From contig OY987234.1 in assembly GCA_963920705.1 (NCBI GenBank), forward strand, positions 20,603,794 through 20,667,793: a stretch of DNA of 64,000 nt. The letters run 5' to 3'. Under the pieces are notes generated by a model that worked only from the letters and a program-made list of their open reading frames with translations, was not told the DNA's origin and ran no database searches. This DNA is from Odiellus spinosus. Its lineage: Eukaryota > Arthropoda > Arachnida > Opiliones > Phalangiidae. Both the position numbers and the translations under genes were made by a program. Positions 37,801 to 49,144 of this stretch are shown here, in pieces; the first letter of the stretch is position 1; each line of letters opens with the position of its first letter.

Positions 37801-40800
37801 AAGCGAATGTTTCTTTTATTCTATTTTCCATTGGGTTCAAAATTCTATTAGAATTGTAGAACAATGAAATCCGGAAACGAAAGGTTATTGTAAAAGAGTG
37901 ACATTCGACTAAATAATTTCGTCTAAATCAATTGAAATAGGCGTAGTTTCGTCTAAAAAGCCCCTATTCAAAATTTCATTCAAAAATATTCAACCGTTTT
38001 CTAGCAAAAGGAATTTGAAATTCGCATTTTTACCCGGTTTTTATCCAGTGTGAAATTAAATTTTTTAAGAAAATGGGAGTGGCTAAATGTTCGCGCTATT
38101 TTTAGGTCCTGTGAGATTGGTTGTTATTATTAAAAGGGAGGGATTAGATGGAAAATTTTGCTCTCTACGTCATAGCTCGTGAAATTGCTAGATTAGCGCG
38201 CGAAATATATATTTTTTTCGTTTCGCGCGCTAAAATTCACGTGTAAGCATGAAAAACTTTAAATTGCTCGGGATATAGTGGAAACAGTCACCTGATTTCG
38301 TGATGACTTACCACGAATTCCAATGGTTTTTAATTTGGTGTCGCTTCAACGCAATTTCATTCCTCGAAACTAAGGACTAGTTTTTTTTAATTATAATTTA
38401 ATCGGTGACTTGATTGGCATGTTATCATATATAGCACGGAGCCCGTTTGTAACCCTAATTCTGTGCCGACGCGGCTCGTTGCGCGTTCGTCCTCTTCCCC
38501 TTTGATCGCGACCGATGTTGGTTGTAACAATTCCGGACCGTCCGATGACAATCTCGAGCACCATTCCACTTCCTCCTTCCCCCTCGCTCAAGGGTCCTCG
38601 ACTGTCTTGACCGGATCTAGCGGGTTTTCACCACCGCCTGGACATCGTGAAACAGTTTCTGCCGGAACTAGTCCCACTCGTTTGCGATCGAGACTCTTAT
38701 CACAAGCGTCAGTTAATAAAAAAGTAAGATGATCCTCGAGGAAGGAGTTTTTTAATATCATAGACAGGTTGACAAATAGTATGCGGAATAGGGAGTCAGC
38801 AAGGGAGACATTGATACGTCAGAGGTTTCCTACAGGGAATTACAGTATTCGCCCTTACAAGCGCTCCTCCAGTAAGGGGGTTTCATGACGTCAGGCTTTC
38901 TTTCCCCCTTGGCTCTCTGCTGTCTTCCTATTATTAAGTGGGATTTAATAACCAGATATCTTTGGTCACGTGATATAATTAATTTTCTTAATTCCAATGA
39001 CGATTTCTCAATCTGTAAAATCTTTTTCGTACATAAATGAAACTATAGACTTTTTGGAGGAACAAGAACTCATTTATGAAACCCGAGAACGTGGGAATAT
39101 TTCCCATCTATCGTATTCCCTTTATTATTCTCTAAACCTCTCCCTATTGGCCCCTAGAAATAAATCTATTAAAATCTTCGATAAATTTGATTTCATTGAA
39201 TTAACGCGTAATATTGAAGTATTTTATAAAACCTTTAAGTATTAATCTTTTAAATTAAATTAATTAAACTAAGTATATTTATCTTTTATACCATTATTTG
39301 AAAAAAGTGGTATTTTTCGAACCCTTCTATATTTTGTAGCAAAATTCGGACTCTATACCTAAGATAAAGTAGAATTTAATTTATTTATAGGAAGAAGAGG
39401 AATTATCTCGATTTTTGTTACACCCCGATGGAAACGCCATTTTCTATTGGACGGTTAGAAAATTACTAATTATCACCATCCATTTTATAATTATTAATTG
39501 ATAATTAATACTGTTTAGGGACTAGTAGCTTTAGCTACAGTTTTTAACTTGTGGACTGTTCTACTGCGTATAGCTTTCCCCGAAGTCATAGAAGAGGTAG
39601 AAAATTACAAAAATAACTTTGTTTTACCACACGCTAAATAAATTTATACCAGAAGCCGATGAAACCCTCCTTTGAAGTCTACTACTCCAATGTTCCATAT
39701 AGCGCTCCTCTCTGTATGGGTAAAATTCACAATTTTACGAGTTAGAAGGGGTCCTACTTCATCCCCCCTGTCTACGGAAAATTGGAAATTCTCTCTCTCC
39801 ACAAATGACGACGTTTTTTTGACAAACTCCGAGGCTGCTAAAGATATTCGCTCGACGAACTCCCGCTCCGAAAATATCTACCGTTAGGAGGCGTACGAAT
39901 CGCGTTTTTTGAAACTAACCCATACAGAAAGGGGTAGACAAGACCCGGGAGTAATAGACTTCAAAGGAGGGTTTCATCGGCTTCTGTTTATACTTGTTTC
40001 TTAAACATTAGAAGGAACTCGACCTCCTTTATATTTGCGACTGGTTTTCGGACGTAATTTACTTGGCCGATATTAGCGTTCAAATGCGTACTGCTTTTAT
40101 GCAAGACGGAATTCCTGTAAGTACTTTTCAAGAGGAACTTTATACTCCGCGTAATTTGTGTACAAGATTCTTGAATTTTAAGGTCCTATCTGCTCTGAAA
40201 TTTGCCCATTTAAAATTATCTTCCATTATGCGCATATCCTAGCTTTGACTGTACAATTTGTTATGGTCAACGTCGTCTGCTAAGCTAGAAAATAAGGCGA
40301 CTTTAAAGGGGCTTTAAAAATCGCAGATTGTCCCTTTAAAGTGATTTTTTCCTTTCAAATTTTTTGCCAGGTTTACGAATCCGAACCCATCCGTCAAAAC
40401 TACGTCAGACAAGCAGTTTTTGTTCGTGACGTGCTCTCCATATTTCCCACGGAGACCCTCTCCCGAATCTTGCCTTGTAAGAAACATTTTAACAATAGTC
40501 GCGTTCACACTAGGCCTTGGAATCGATTCAAACTTTTCTCCGCAGTCGTGTGAACCGGAAACCTTTTTTCTGGAATCGATTCATTGAAACTGCTTCGGGA
40601 ACCAGTTTCATATTGATTATGCTTCAACATCCTAAAGATAAATCGGTTTATGAAGATGGTTAATAGGTTTGATCGATTTATAATCCATACGTTATAGTGT
40701 GAACGTAGCTAATCTGAGCTCGGTTTGCAAACAAGTCTCAAATCCTCCTGCTATTGTTTCTAACATAAACCTTTTTCTCTTCATTATAGATTTTACTTCC

Positions 40801-43800
40801 TACGCGTTACCGGATCGTGCCGGTGAGCTTCGTAATGATCTCATTAGTGATTTAATGTATTTTTTTAAATTCTTGTTTATTCGACTGTTTTTCTTTCGCC
40901 GATTTCATCATCCTCCTCTCATCATCTCCTCACGAATCATCGGATGAATCTAAAGCTCGTCTAAATCGTTTGCTAAAGCTTCATTCAGTCTACAAATTCT
41001 ATGATTTGGCAGATAGGTAAAGCCGCAATTAGTCGCTTGTTGATCTCGAGACTCATCCCGTTTGATTTAAAGGGAAAGTGAAATCTAGAGTGAAAAGCGA
41101 GTAGTAAAAGTTTACGTACGTTCCTTATAGCCCTGTTTTCAGTAAGCGCTGATCCGCGGAGTCATCATTTAGGGTTAACTATTTACATCATCATTTAGGC
41201 TTATTTATTTCAGTGTTTTAGGCTTATTTATTTCAGTGTTTTAGGCTTATTTATTTCAGTGTTTTAGGCTTATTTATTTCAGTGTTTTAGGCTTATTTAT
41301 TTCAGTGTTTTAGGCTTATTTTTATTTCAGTGTTTTAGGTTTATTTATTTCAGTGTTTTAGGCTTATTTATTTTAGTGTTTTAGGCTTATTTATTTTAGT
41401 ATTTTAGGCTTATTTATTTTAGTGTTTTAGGCTTAATTATTTTAGTGTTTTAGGCTTAATTATTTTAGTGTTTTAGGCTTAATTATTTTAGTGTTTTAGG
41501 CTTAATTATTTTAGTGTTTTAGGCTTAATTATTTTAGTGTTTTAGGCTTAATTATTTTAGTGTTTTAGGCTTAATTATTTCAGTGCTTTAGGCTTAATTA
41601 TTTTAGTGTTTTAGGCTTAATTATTTTAGTGTTTTAGGCTTAATTATTTCAGTGTTTTAGGCTTAATTATTTCAGTGTTTTAGGCTTAATTATTTCAGTG
41701 TTTTAGGCTTAATTATTTCAGTGTTTTAGGCTTAATTATTTCAGTGTTTTAGGCTTAATTATTTCAGTGTTTTAGGCTTAATTATTTCAGTGTTTTAGGC
41801 TTAATTATTTCAGTGTTTTAGGCTTAATTATTTCAGTGTTTTAGGCTTAATTATTTTAGTGCTTTAGGCTTAATTATAAAAGTGTTTTAAGCTTAACTAT
41901 CTACGTCATTTAGGTTTAACATCTTTTAGGGGGAAATTCCATTTCGTATATATTTCAGTTTCCCTTTAAGCAGGCTTAGTGATCATCATCTTTCGATAAA
42001 TCCTTATATCTTATTTTTATCTTAATCTCTCCTCTGTGTTTGTAGCCGAACGAGTAATCCCAATGGCATCCGAGCGTTTCGGTTGACGCTCTCCTTAGCG
42101 ACGGTCATCCATTGGATCGGCTGTTTGTATTACGTCGTTTCCGAGGTATGTACAGCCCTCCTCCATTCGAATCCCCATCCTTAACCACCCTTTATCTCGC
42201 TATTTTAAAGCTTTTAACCTAAAAATTCGTCTCTCTCTCTCTTTCTCTGACCTTAGACCAATAGTCCTGGTCGATTTCCAAAACCGGAAGTCTAGAGAAC
42301 CTCGCGAAAATTTTGGCGGGGAAAACTTTTTGTCACGTGATCGTCCGCCATCTTTTTGTTGTGTGAAAATAGCTACAGACTAACCAACGCCTCCTATACT
42401 TTATCATATAGGAAGCGTTGGACTAACAACTTGAATTTGGTTTGTGGGAAATAAAATTAGAAATAGTCTGGCAACCTGTTACTACAAAAAGATGGCGGCG
42501 CGGCTATGAGACAAGGGCCCATTTCCGGCAAATCGACCAGGACTATTGTTCCCAGATATAGTCGTAATGAATGCCTTAAAAATCGCCTGTCCAAGTAAGG
42601 TCTAATGAATGCCTCTCAGATTTAAATATTTGTGACTTTCTTCTTGGATTTTACGAATTTTAGGGATATTGATTAAATTATAGGTATTAATAGTCCTTCT
42701 CTTATTGGTCTATGGTTTCTCTCTCTCCTCATCTCGTAACGGTATTATTTTGTTTAGAGGCGGGGGATTAAGACAGGAGAGAATTGAAGGACAAGAGTGT
42801 CACAAAAATAAATAGAAGTAGAAGGCTAGTTTTCCTTTCACTATTTTTCCTCCTATTTCCGGTTTACGAGTATAGTAGACACCCGGAAGTAGGAGGGTGG
42901 ATTTTCTTTCGATTCCTTATCCTTAAGATATGCCTTATTCATTAGGAAAAAAAAATACTAAATCAATTTTCGATTTACTCGAAAAGTAGGCTTAGCAAAG
43001 TTTTAAATCTTGCCAATTGAGTTTTATAACTAAGTAGCCTAGTGTCAAACGTTTTTCTGTTATCTTTAAACAAAACCTTTTTATCAATTTAACTAATATT
43101 GTCAAGAATCCATTCAGGTTCCACAAGAATATGGGAGCAAAGCTTTAGCCTCTGGTACCATCCTCCCAAACTTTGTAACAAAAGTTCGTCTGCAATTTTC
43201 GCAACATTTGTACGCTTTGATCTTTTTTCGGTCGGCTCCATTTTTATTACCCAAAATATTATGTCAAGGTCGTTAGTGGCGCGGTTTAATAATGGATGTC
43301 AAGAGCGATTTACATGAAAAATCGATTCGAAGCAGACGAACTTTTGCTACAAAGTTTGGGAGGATGGTTATTGAATCGCGGCCCTCCCATATTCTAATGG
43401 AACCTGAATGGATTCTTGATTTAACTAATATTGTTTATATTTATATGGTACACGTTTTTCTAATATATTGGTTTCATTAGCGCACTGTTTACCTAAACAC
43501 TAAACACCTACGGAATTTTAGCGAGACATACCCTTTATAAAGTAAAGATGGGTTTTAAAGGAGCCCTATTCAAATTTCGGTCCGCGCTAATGGAATATGC
43601 TAAATCGGGACCCTCTTGTATACTTTAGATGCGAAATTCCCTATTCAAGAAATTTTCTATGGTAACAATTTTCCTCTCGCTTCTAAAATTTAAAGTCAAT
43701 ATTTCTTTTTAATCTCCCACCTTTTTTCCTCCCCCCCCCGTTATATTTTCGTCCCTATAAGGGAATATAAATAAAATTAATATTATACTTAAGTTTTATC

Positions 43801-46800
43801 GGATTTGAGACAATAGAGTGAAAGGCAGGAAGATAGAAACACCAACTGTTTGGTTTAGCTTTATCAGAAGCCGATGAAACTCTCCTTTGAAGTCTATTAC
43901 TCCTGGGTCTTGTCTACCCCTCTCTGTATGGGTTAGTTTCAAAAATCGCGATTCGTACGCCTCCTAACGGTAGATATTTTCGGAGCCGGAGTTCGTCGAG
44001 CGAATATCTCTAGCAGCCTTGGAGTACGTCAAAAAAATGTCGTCGTTTGTGGAGAGAGAGAATTTCCAATTTTCCGTAGACAGGGGGGCATGAAGTAGGA
44101 CCCCTCTGATCTCGTAAAATTGTGAATTTTACCCATACAGAGAGGAGCGCTATATGGAAAATTAGAGTTGTAGACTTCAAAGGAGGGTTTCATCTACTTC
44201 TGGCTTTATACAGTGGATAAACTTTCTACTTAGTTCATATTTCAAATTTTTACTCTCATATCTAAAGGGGGATAAAATTACGAGAGCAATAATATTTGCA
44301 TAAAAAATGCGTAATCGATTAGTTTTTTTTATTTCTGTTGCAGTACGAAGGTTTGGGAATAAATCTATGGGTTTATACCAATAGTACGGATAAACAACAT
44401 TTTGTAAGGTATGTAAATTTTCTATAGTTTATACATTAGTACATTATTATAAGAGACGTTTCGCATGAACAAAATAGTATTTAAATTGTTTACGAAGAAC
44501 ATTAAACGGAGAGTGAAAGGCCAAAACAACCTATTTTTAATCGATTAAGAATGCTAAAATTTATACTACAAAAATAGGTTGTTTCGGCCTTTCATTCTCC
44601 CTTTAAATGTCTAGAAACAAAAGTTTAAATATAGTCGTGCTACCTTGTAGTTGGTAGCGAGGGATAAACTACTCTCATTCAATCTTAAGTCCTGAAAACA
44701 TAGAAATAATTAGTAACCCAGGTTTGCGAACGCTACCAACTCAAGGTGGAATTGAATATAGTTATTGTTTATTCCCATAAACAAATACTAGCATTGAAAC
44801 TACATCAAATTAATTTAAAGGGAAAGCCTCATTGATCTTTGCTTTTTAGTACCCCCCCCCCCCCCACAAAGTGTGGTCCTTCGTGATATGCAAACCTAAA
44901 CTATCAAATTATAATCGAAATTACTTGTTAACTACACTTATGACATAATTTATCTTGGTAACCAGTGAGATTTTTCCTTTAACTTTTTGTATAGCTATTT
45001 TTAATATTATTAATCTTTTTTAAATTCTCTGTTAGGAATTCCTTTAAGATAATGGTATTTTTTAATTAATTGGTTTAGAAAATACGTTGTTTGTCTGTAT
45101 TGGTCCGCCATGACATTAACCACTATTGGGGATTGTAATCCACCCGAAACTGATCTGGTAAATTAATTACGCTGTAAATTCTCAGAGTCCCCTGAAATTT
45201 AATTATTCAACCTCTCTCTTAATTCTTAAGGAGTACGTTTTCACTGGATTGACTTTTCTAATCGGAGTGTTCGTCTTCGCCACGGTCGTTGGGAATGTGG
45301 GGGACGTGATCGCCAATATGAACGCGACTCGTCAAGAATTTCAATCCAAGTAGGATTTTAATTTTATTAGGAACTTTATTGGGCTAACTGATGTTTGATA
45401 ATGCCGACAGAATGGATCAAATTAAACTTTATTTAACGCACCGAAAAGTGCCGGCCTCTTTACAAATTAAAGTCAAGAAATGGGCCGAATATTCCTGGTC
45501 TAGGTAAATATATACTTTAATTAAATTATTAAAGAGAAATGACGTCTGTATCTAATGAAGGTTGAACACTAATTTGAGAATTTCCAAGTATTTTCAAGGA
45601 TTTCTACTGCTTTTAGCATAATTTATAGTGATAGGAAGAATTCATTCAGGTTCCATAAGAATATGGGAGGGCCGCGATTCAATAACCATCCTCCCAAACT
45701 TTGTAGCAAAAGTTCGTCTGCTTCGAATCGATTTTTCAAGTAAATCGCTCCTGACATTATATTATTAACCCGCGCCACTAACGACCTTGACATAATATTT
45801 TGGGTAATAAAAATGGAGCCCACCGAAAAAAGATCTAAGCGTACAAATGTTGCGAAAATTGCGGATGAACTTTTGTTACAAAGTTTGGGAGGATGGTACC
45901 AGAAGCTAAAACTATGCTTATGGAACCTGAATGGATTCTTGGTGATAGTATGCCTTCCTATAAAATTTATTTTTCCAGAATCTGTGCGCACAAAATTATA
46001 TTTGTACAGGTGACAGTTTAGTATTTGGTTTAAGTTTTGAAGTTGGTCTAGGTTTGAATTTAAGCGTAGAGTAAATTCGGACCAATCATATTATTCCCGC
46101 CTTCAACGGCGCTATCGCGACTGTTTCTTAAAATCGTCGCTAGATGGCGAGACTAGATGACGTTAGAATATATTAGGAAATATGTACTGTTGAAGGTGGT
46201 AGTCGTTGGGTTCATCTGATTGGTTCGATCCATGATCGTAAGAAAGTTTTTACAACCATTGATGGTCTACAAAAAAGTGTTTAACTTGTTTTTCCTAAAA
46301 CCTTGAGATAAATTAAAACACACTTAGGACTCAAGCTACTGACGAATATCGACTTTTGCACATGCTACCCGAACGATTACGAGCTGAAATAGCAGTCCAC
46401 GTTCATTTAGATACTTTGTGTAAAGTAAGAAACCTTTTTCTTTTTCCTAAGTCTTCTTTGGTTCCTATCAATTTCGGACAAAAAAGATAAAATATTATCT
46501 TTTGTACATTTTTCGAAAAGGTAAAGATATTTCAACATTGCGAGCAAGAATTTTTGTGCGAACTCGTCTTAAAATTGAGGTCCCAAATTTATTCTCCGGG
46601 TGATTTTATTTGTCGCGCTGGAGAAACAGGTTCGGAGATGGATTTAGATCATTCGAGCGTTCCGATACTCTTCCCGAGCTTTATCTTTTATCTTTTGTCT
46701 TTATTTCCTGGAAATAGGGCGAGAAATGTACATCATTAATCACGGTAAAGTCGAGGTGAGATCGGTATCCTTTGTCTTTATTTTAAGGATAGGTTTCTTT

Positions 46801-49144
46801 TTTTTATCTGAATGTCTAATTTGACCTACTTTTAACCTTTGATTTATTATACTGGGATGAAGGTTGTAGTAGGTAATCCAGCCAGCGGAGACGAAGTTAT
46901 TGTTGCTCGATTAACTGAGGGAAAGTAAGATTTATTTTCTCTTTTTGGAAATTCAGTTTACTCTCACTTGATAAACTTAATCTCCTATTTTAAGATCAAA
47001 TATAAATCTGTAATGTTTTCATAAAATAAGCGTGGGTGTAAGCGGGTCAAAAGTTCCTAGAGCCCATGATAGTTACTTAGTTTCACATTGCACGCAAAAT
47101 CTGTTAAAGGGAGGGTGAAGAGGAAAACGATGTAATATTTTATCGATTGTATATCAGAAAAGAATCAGATTTTGGCAATCAATTAAGACTAATCAAAAGT
47201 CGCCCCTCCTTTAGCTAATTTTAATTATTCAGATTTTTTTGTACAATTCGAAGACATTTCCTGAATGTTTTACTACCCAATGATATCTTTTTGAAGCGGA
47301 ATCAATAGAAAATCACTTCATCCTCCCTTTAAATTATTCCTCCTTACAACCGAAGGGGCAGACACTTTAGAGATCATTTGATGTACAAGGTTTTTGAACA
47401 ACCAAAGAGCTGAACTCGGTTGTACAACAGAATAATTAACTCGTTTAACTACTAACTAGTACCATTCCAAACTGTCTACTTTGAACTTAATTAAAAATTA
47501 AACATTCTGAAATGTTAATTGCAATTTTGATTTTAAGTTACTTCGGAGAAATTAGTCTATTGCGACTCGACGGAGTTCCAAATAAGTTAGTATCAGTATT
47601 TTATAAAGGGTTTACTGTCTCGTAAGGATTGTAATATAGTCGTCCATAAATTTCCCGGTATAGGAGGACTGCCGACGTTCGTTCCGTGGGTTACTCTGAA
47701 TTGTTATGTTTATCCCGGAAGGATCTAATGGCGGTAAAGGCGGGAGCATCAATTATCCGCTCTCCCCTGTTAATTGATAACCGGGAGATTGTGTTGTGTT
47801 TATATTAGGCCTTGGTCGAGTATCCGGAAGCTAAAAGCGTTTTGGAACAACAAGCGAGAGAAAGGTAAGCCGAATTTTGAAAATTTTCCTTCGATCATGC
47901 ACGTATCACTTTGTCCACCTTTATTATTGGAGCTGCGTATTTTCGGGCCTTTATTAAAGCAGCGAGGAAAGATTTCCCAAGTATAACCGCGCTTTTTCCT
48001 AATTTTTTCGTAAAACTTTAATTTGTTAGGCACGATTTTGTTTTTAATTCCCGATTAATGTTTTGATCGCAGAATTAAGAATAATTTACAAGCGAAACGA
48101 ACTTTTAGCGTGGACAATCTGATTGGAATGTCCTCGGAACTGCCTCCGACAGAATCCAAAGGAGACTCTACCTTTGTTATTCCATCGTCATCGCACGAAA
48201 CCGAAAAAGGTTCGATGGTTAAGTATTAATTACTACGCGAAACCTATTTTCTACAGTTCGTTAGGCCTAAATTTTAAACTCGGTATTTGGGCTATGGTTT
48301 TTTCCTGGATGGTTACTTCTCAGCAGGAAAAGATCTTGTTGAGATTCGAGCCTTGATCGAGAACCTGAGACAAGCGCAAATGGAGGTAATCTAGGCTTAT
48401 TTGCCCAACTTCCGGACAATGAACTTAACCCTAATTCTTACATTTATTATTACGCAGCTTCCGTTTGAAAAAATTAAAGAGTTACAGTTTAAAGTAAGCT
48501 TAAGCTTTACCAGGAGTATTTTATAGCCTTCGAAGGGGGATTATTATAAACTCCTGGCTTTACTTAAAACTAATCCTGGGTATTTAAAAACTGGGTATTT
48601 GAATGTTCAGTGTCAGAGCTTAACTACGGAAGTGTTCTTAAAAGATGAAGAGCTTAGGGAGGCGAGAAGAAGAATCATCGAGTTGGAAGCCAACTTGAGA
48701 GAATTCCTTCCACCCGGACGAGCCTTATGTTGGAGCCGGAGTAAAGACATTGAAGGCACCTCCTCTGCCGACACGCGTAATATGGAAGAAGAAGCCCCTC
48801 GAGAGACGGACGCCCTTCCGGAAACGAGGGTGGAGGATCATGACGGGCTGGCGGAAGCCCTTCCCGTTCCCGACATAACCATCAACGACGCTCAAGTGGA
48901 GGATTTGTTTAACGCCAGTCGCTTCAGGCGCCTACGCCAGTCCTTCTACCGTGGAAGTCAAACCGGAAGATTCTTCTCCTTGGACGAATCCTTGATCGCC
49001 GAAGACATTTTCTTGAGCGCCCCTCGAAATGAATCGAGGAGGGGTTCGGGCAGTAGTATCGGCTCGGACGGTTCCGACAATTTGTCCAGGAAAAGTAGTC
49101 TTAGAAGTGACATCACGGGAGACGAAGAGGACAGCGATTTTTAG
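34824..49144 (+). CDS. CNG: Cyclic-nucleotide-gated cation channel subunit (CNGA/CNGL type)
   Basis: Large gene with short exons. The N-terminal exons are 34824-34958 (probable), 35486-35628 and 38435-38723; the core runs from about 39391. All junctions I followed keep phase. S1 is [19 protein letters not shown]2-S3 are [17 protein letters not shown] and [18 protein letters not shown]. The S4 segment has [17 protein letters not shown]5 is [16 protein letters not shown]. The pore is [18 protein letters not shown]6 is [19 protein letters not shown], and the C-linker begins [15 protein letters not shown]. The cyclic-nucleotide domain has [20 protein letters not shown] and the purine-binding R-T in [15 protein letters not shown] coiled coil ([34 protein letters not shown]) and a long Ser/Arg/Asp tail end at 49144. 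The family forms tetrameric Ca2+/Na+ channels opened by cGMP or cAMP in sensory cells. The A-type pore suggests a principal subunit. AATAAA lies at 49290. Confidence 0.92.
36310..36321 (+). repeat. Poly(C) tract, 12 C
   Basis: Homopolymer run in an intron of the CNG gene. A second run of 14 C lies at 44852-44865 and a run of 11 G at 51206-51216. Such runs could mark assembly or sequencing uncertainty. Confidence 0.8.
37145..37318. repeat. Foldback element with twin 20-bp perfect palindromes
   Basis: CAGTTTTCGATCGAAAACTG is a perfect 20-base palindrome present at 37179-37198 and again at 37271-37290. Adjoining bases (CTGCAGA inward; CCTA and ATATAA-like strings outward) are arranged as inverted arms of a single element in a CNG intron. 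Confidence 0.7.
39650..39986. mobile_element. TIR element X, copy 1, with 7-bp target duplication
   Basis: The termini are CAGAAGCCGATGAAACCCTC then CTTTGAAGTCTA, and the exact inverse at the right end. They are flanked by TTTATAC on both sides. It is 337 bases long with no coding capacity, in a CNG intron. Copy 2 is at 43865-44202 in the opposite orientation. Confidence 0.85.
40246..40340. repeat. Dispersed repeat, copy 2 (see 8820)
   Basis: Matches 8820-8900 at TTTGACTGTACAATTT, CGTCGTCTGCTAAGC and AAGGCGACTTTAAA, ending with GTCCCTTTAAAG like the TTAA-flanked elements. Confidence 0.6.
40496..40712. mobile_element. MITE with GTTCACAC termini
   Basis: The left end AGTCGCGTTCACACTA and the right end TAGTGTGAACGTAGCT are imperfect 16-base inverted repeats (14 of 16 match). 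It lies in a CNG intron. The right-end string also occurs near 8944. Confidence 0.65.
41071..41965. mobile_element. TTAA-flanked element carrying a minisatellite
   Basis: The left end is AGGGAAAGTGAAAT after TTAA (41067-41070); the right end ATTTCAGTTTCCCT is followed by TTAA (41966-41969). Most of its 895 bases are the 23-bp array described separately. It sits in the CNG intron between the S4-encoding and S5-encoding exons. Confidence 0.65.
41207..41890 (+). repeat. 23-bp minisatellite, about 29 units
   Basis: Consensus TTTTAGGCTTATTTATTTCA + GTG, changing along the array to TTTTAGGCTTAATTATTTTA + GTG and then to TTTTAGGCTTAATTATTTCA + GTG, in homogeneous blocks. Each unit contains a pyrimidine-rich stretch ending in CAG or TAG, and the string TTAGGC. 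Confidence 0.92.
42259..42548. mobile_element. TIR element with AAGATGGCGGC-like arms
   Basis: The left end CAATAGTCCTGGTCGATTT and the right end AAATCGACCAGGACTATTG are exact inverses. Inside them lie CCGCCATCTTTTTGT and ACAAAAAGATGGCGG, also inverted. A smaller hairpin (CCAACGC...GCGTTGG, about 42382-42421) lies at the centre. Located in a CNG intron. Confidence 0.8.
43104..43419. mobile_element. Long-TIR element Y, copy 1, flanked by a 14-15-bp repeat
   Basis: The arms are about 95 bases and start CAAGAATCCATTCAGGTTCC, reappearing inverted at 43398-43418. The flanks are TTTAACTAATATTG on both sides (left about 43088-43101, right from about 43420). It lies in a CNG intron and is non-coding. 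Copy 2 is at 45638-45941, inverted. Confidence 0.8.
43865..44202. mobile_element. TIR element X, copy 2, with 7-bp target duplication
   Basis: CAGAAGCCGATGAAACTCTC at the left and the matching inverse ending CTTCTG at the right, flanked by GCTTTAT on both sides. The interior is the reverse complement of copy 1, with a few differences. Confidence 0.85.
44506..44602. mobile_element. 97-bp TTAA-flanked palindromic MITE
   Basis: Left ACGGAGAGTGAAAGGCC and right GGCCTTTCATTCTCCCT, then AAACAACCTATTTTT and its inverse. The flanks are TTAA. Almost the whole element is a hairpin. It lies in a CNG intron. Confidence 0.75.
45638..45941. mobile_element. Long-TIR element Y, copy 2
   Basis: Reverse-orientation copy of the 43104 element: ATTCATTCAGGTTCCATAAG at the left and CTTATGGAACCTGAATGGAT at the right. 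The flanks share GTGATAG. Located in a CNG intron. Confidence 0.8.
46078..46235. repeat. Foldback repeat in CNG intron
   Basis: The left arm has GACCAATCA then CCCGCCTTCAAC; the right arm has GTTGAAGGTGG then TGATTGGTTCGATCC. The arms are inverted with several mismatches. Confidence 0.5.
47108..47328. mobile_element. TTAA-flanked MITE in CNG intron
   Basis: Left AGGGAGGGTGAAG and right CTTCATCCTCCCT, both flanked by TTAA. The subterminal GGAATCAATAGAAAATCACT resembles the ends of the 30284 and 54908 elements, so it is probably the same family. Confidence 0.7.

Noticed and set aside
41207-41890. TTAGGC repeats as an interstitial telomere
   Set aside because: TTAGGC is only part of a 23-bp unit, not a hexamer repeat, and the array lies inside a TTAA-flanked element.
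41207-41890. Regular repeats as a CRISPR array
   Set aside because: Units are contiguous with no spacers, and the context is a eukaryotic intron.
46222-46235. GGTTCGATCC, a tRNA B-box look-alike
   Set aside because: No A box, acceptor stem or cloverleaf upstream; it is part of the arm of a foldback repeat.
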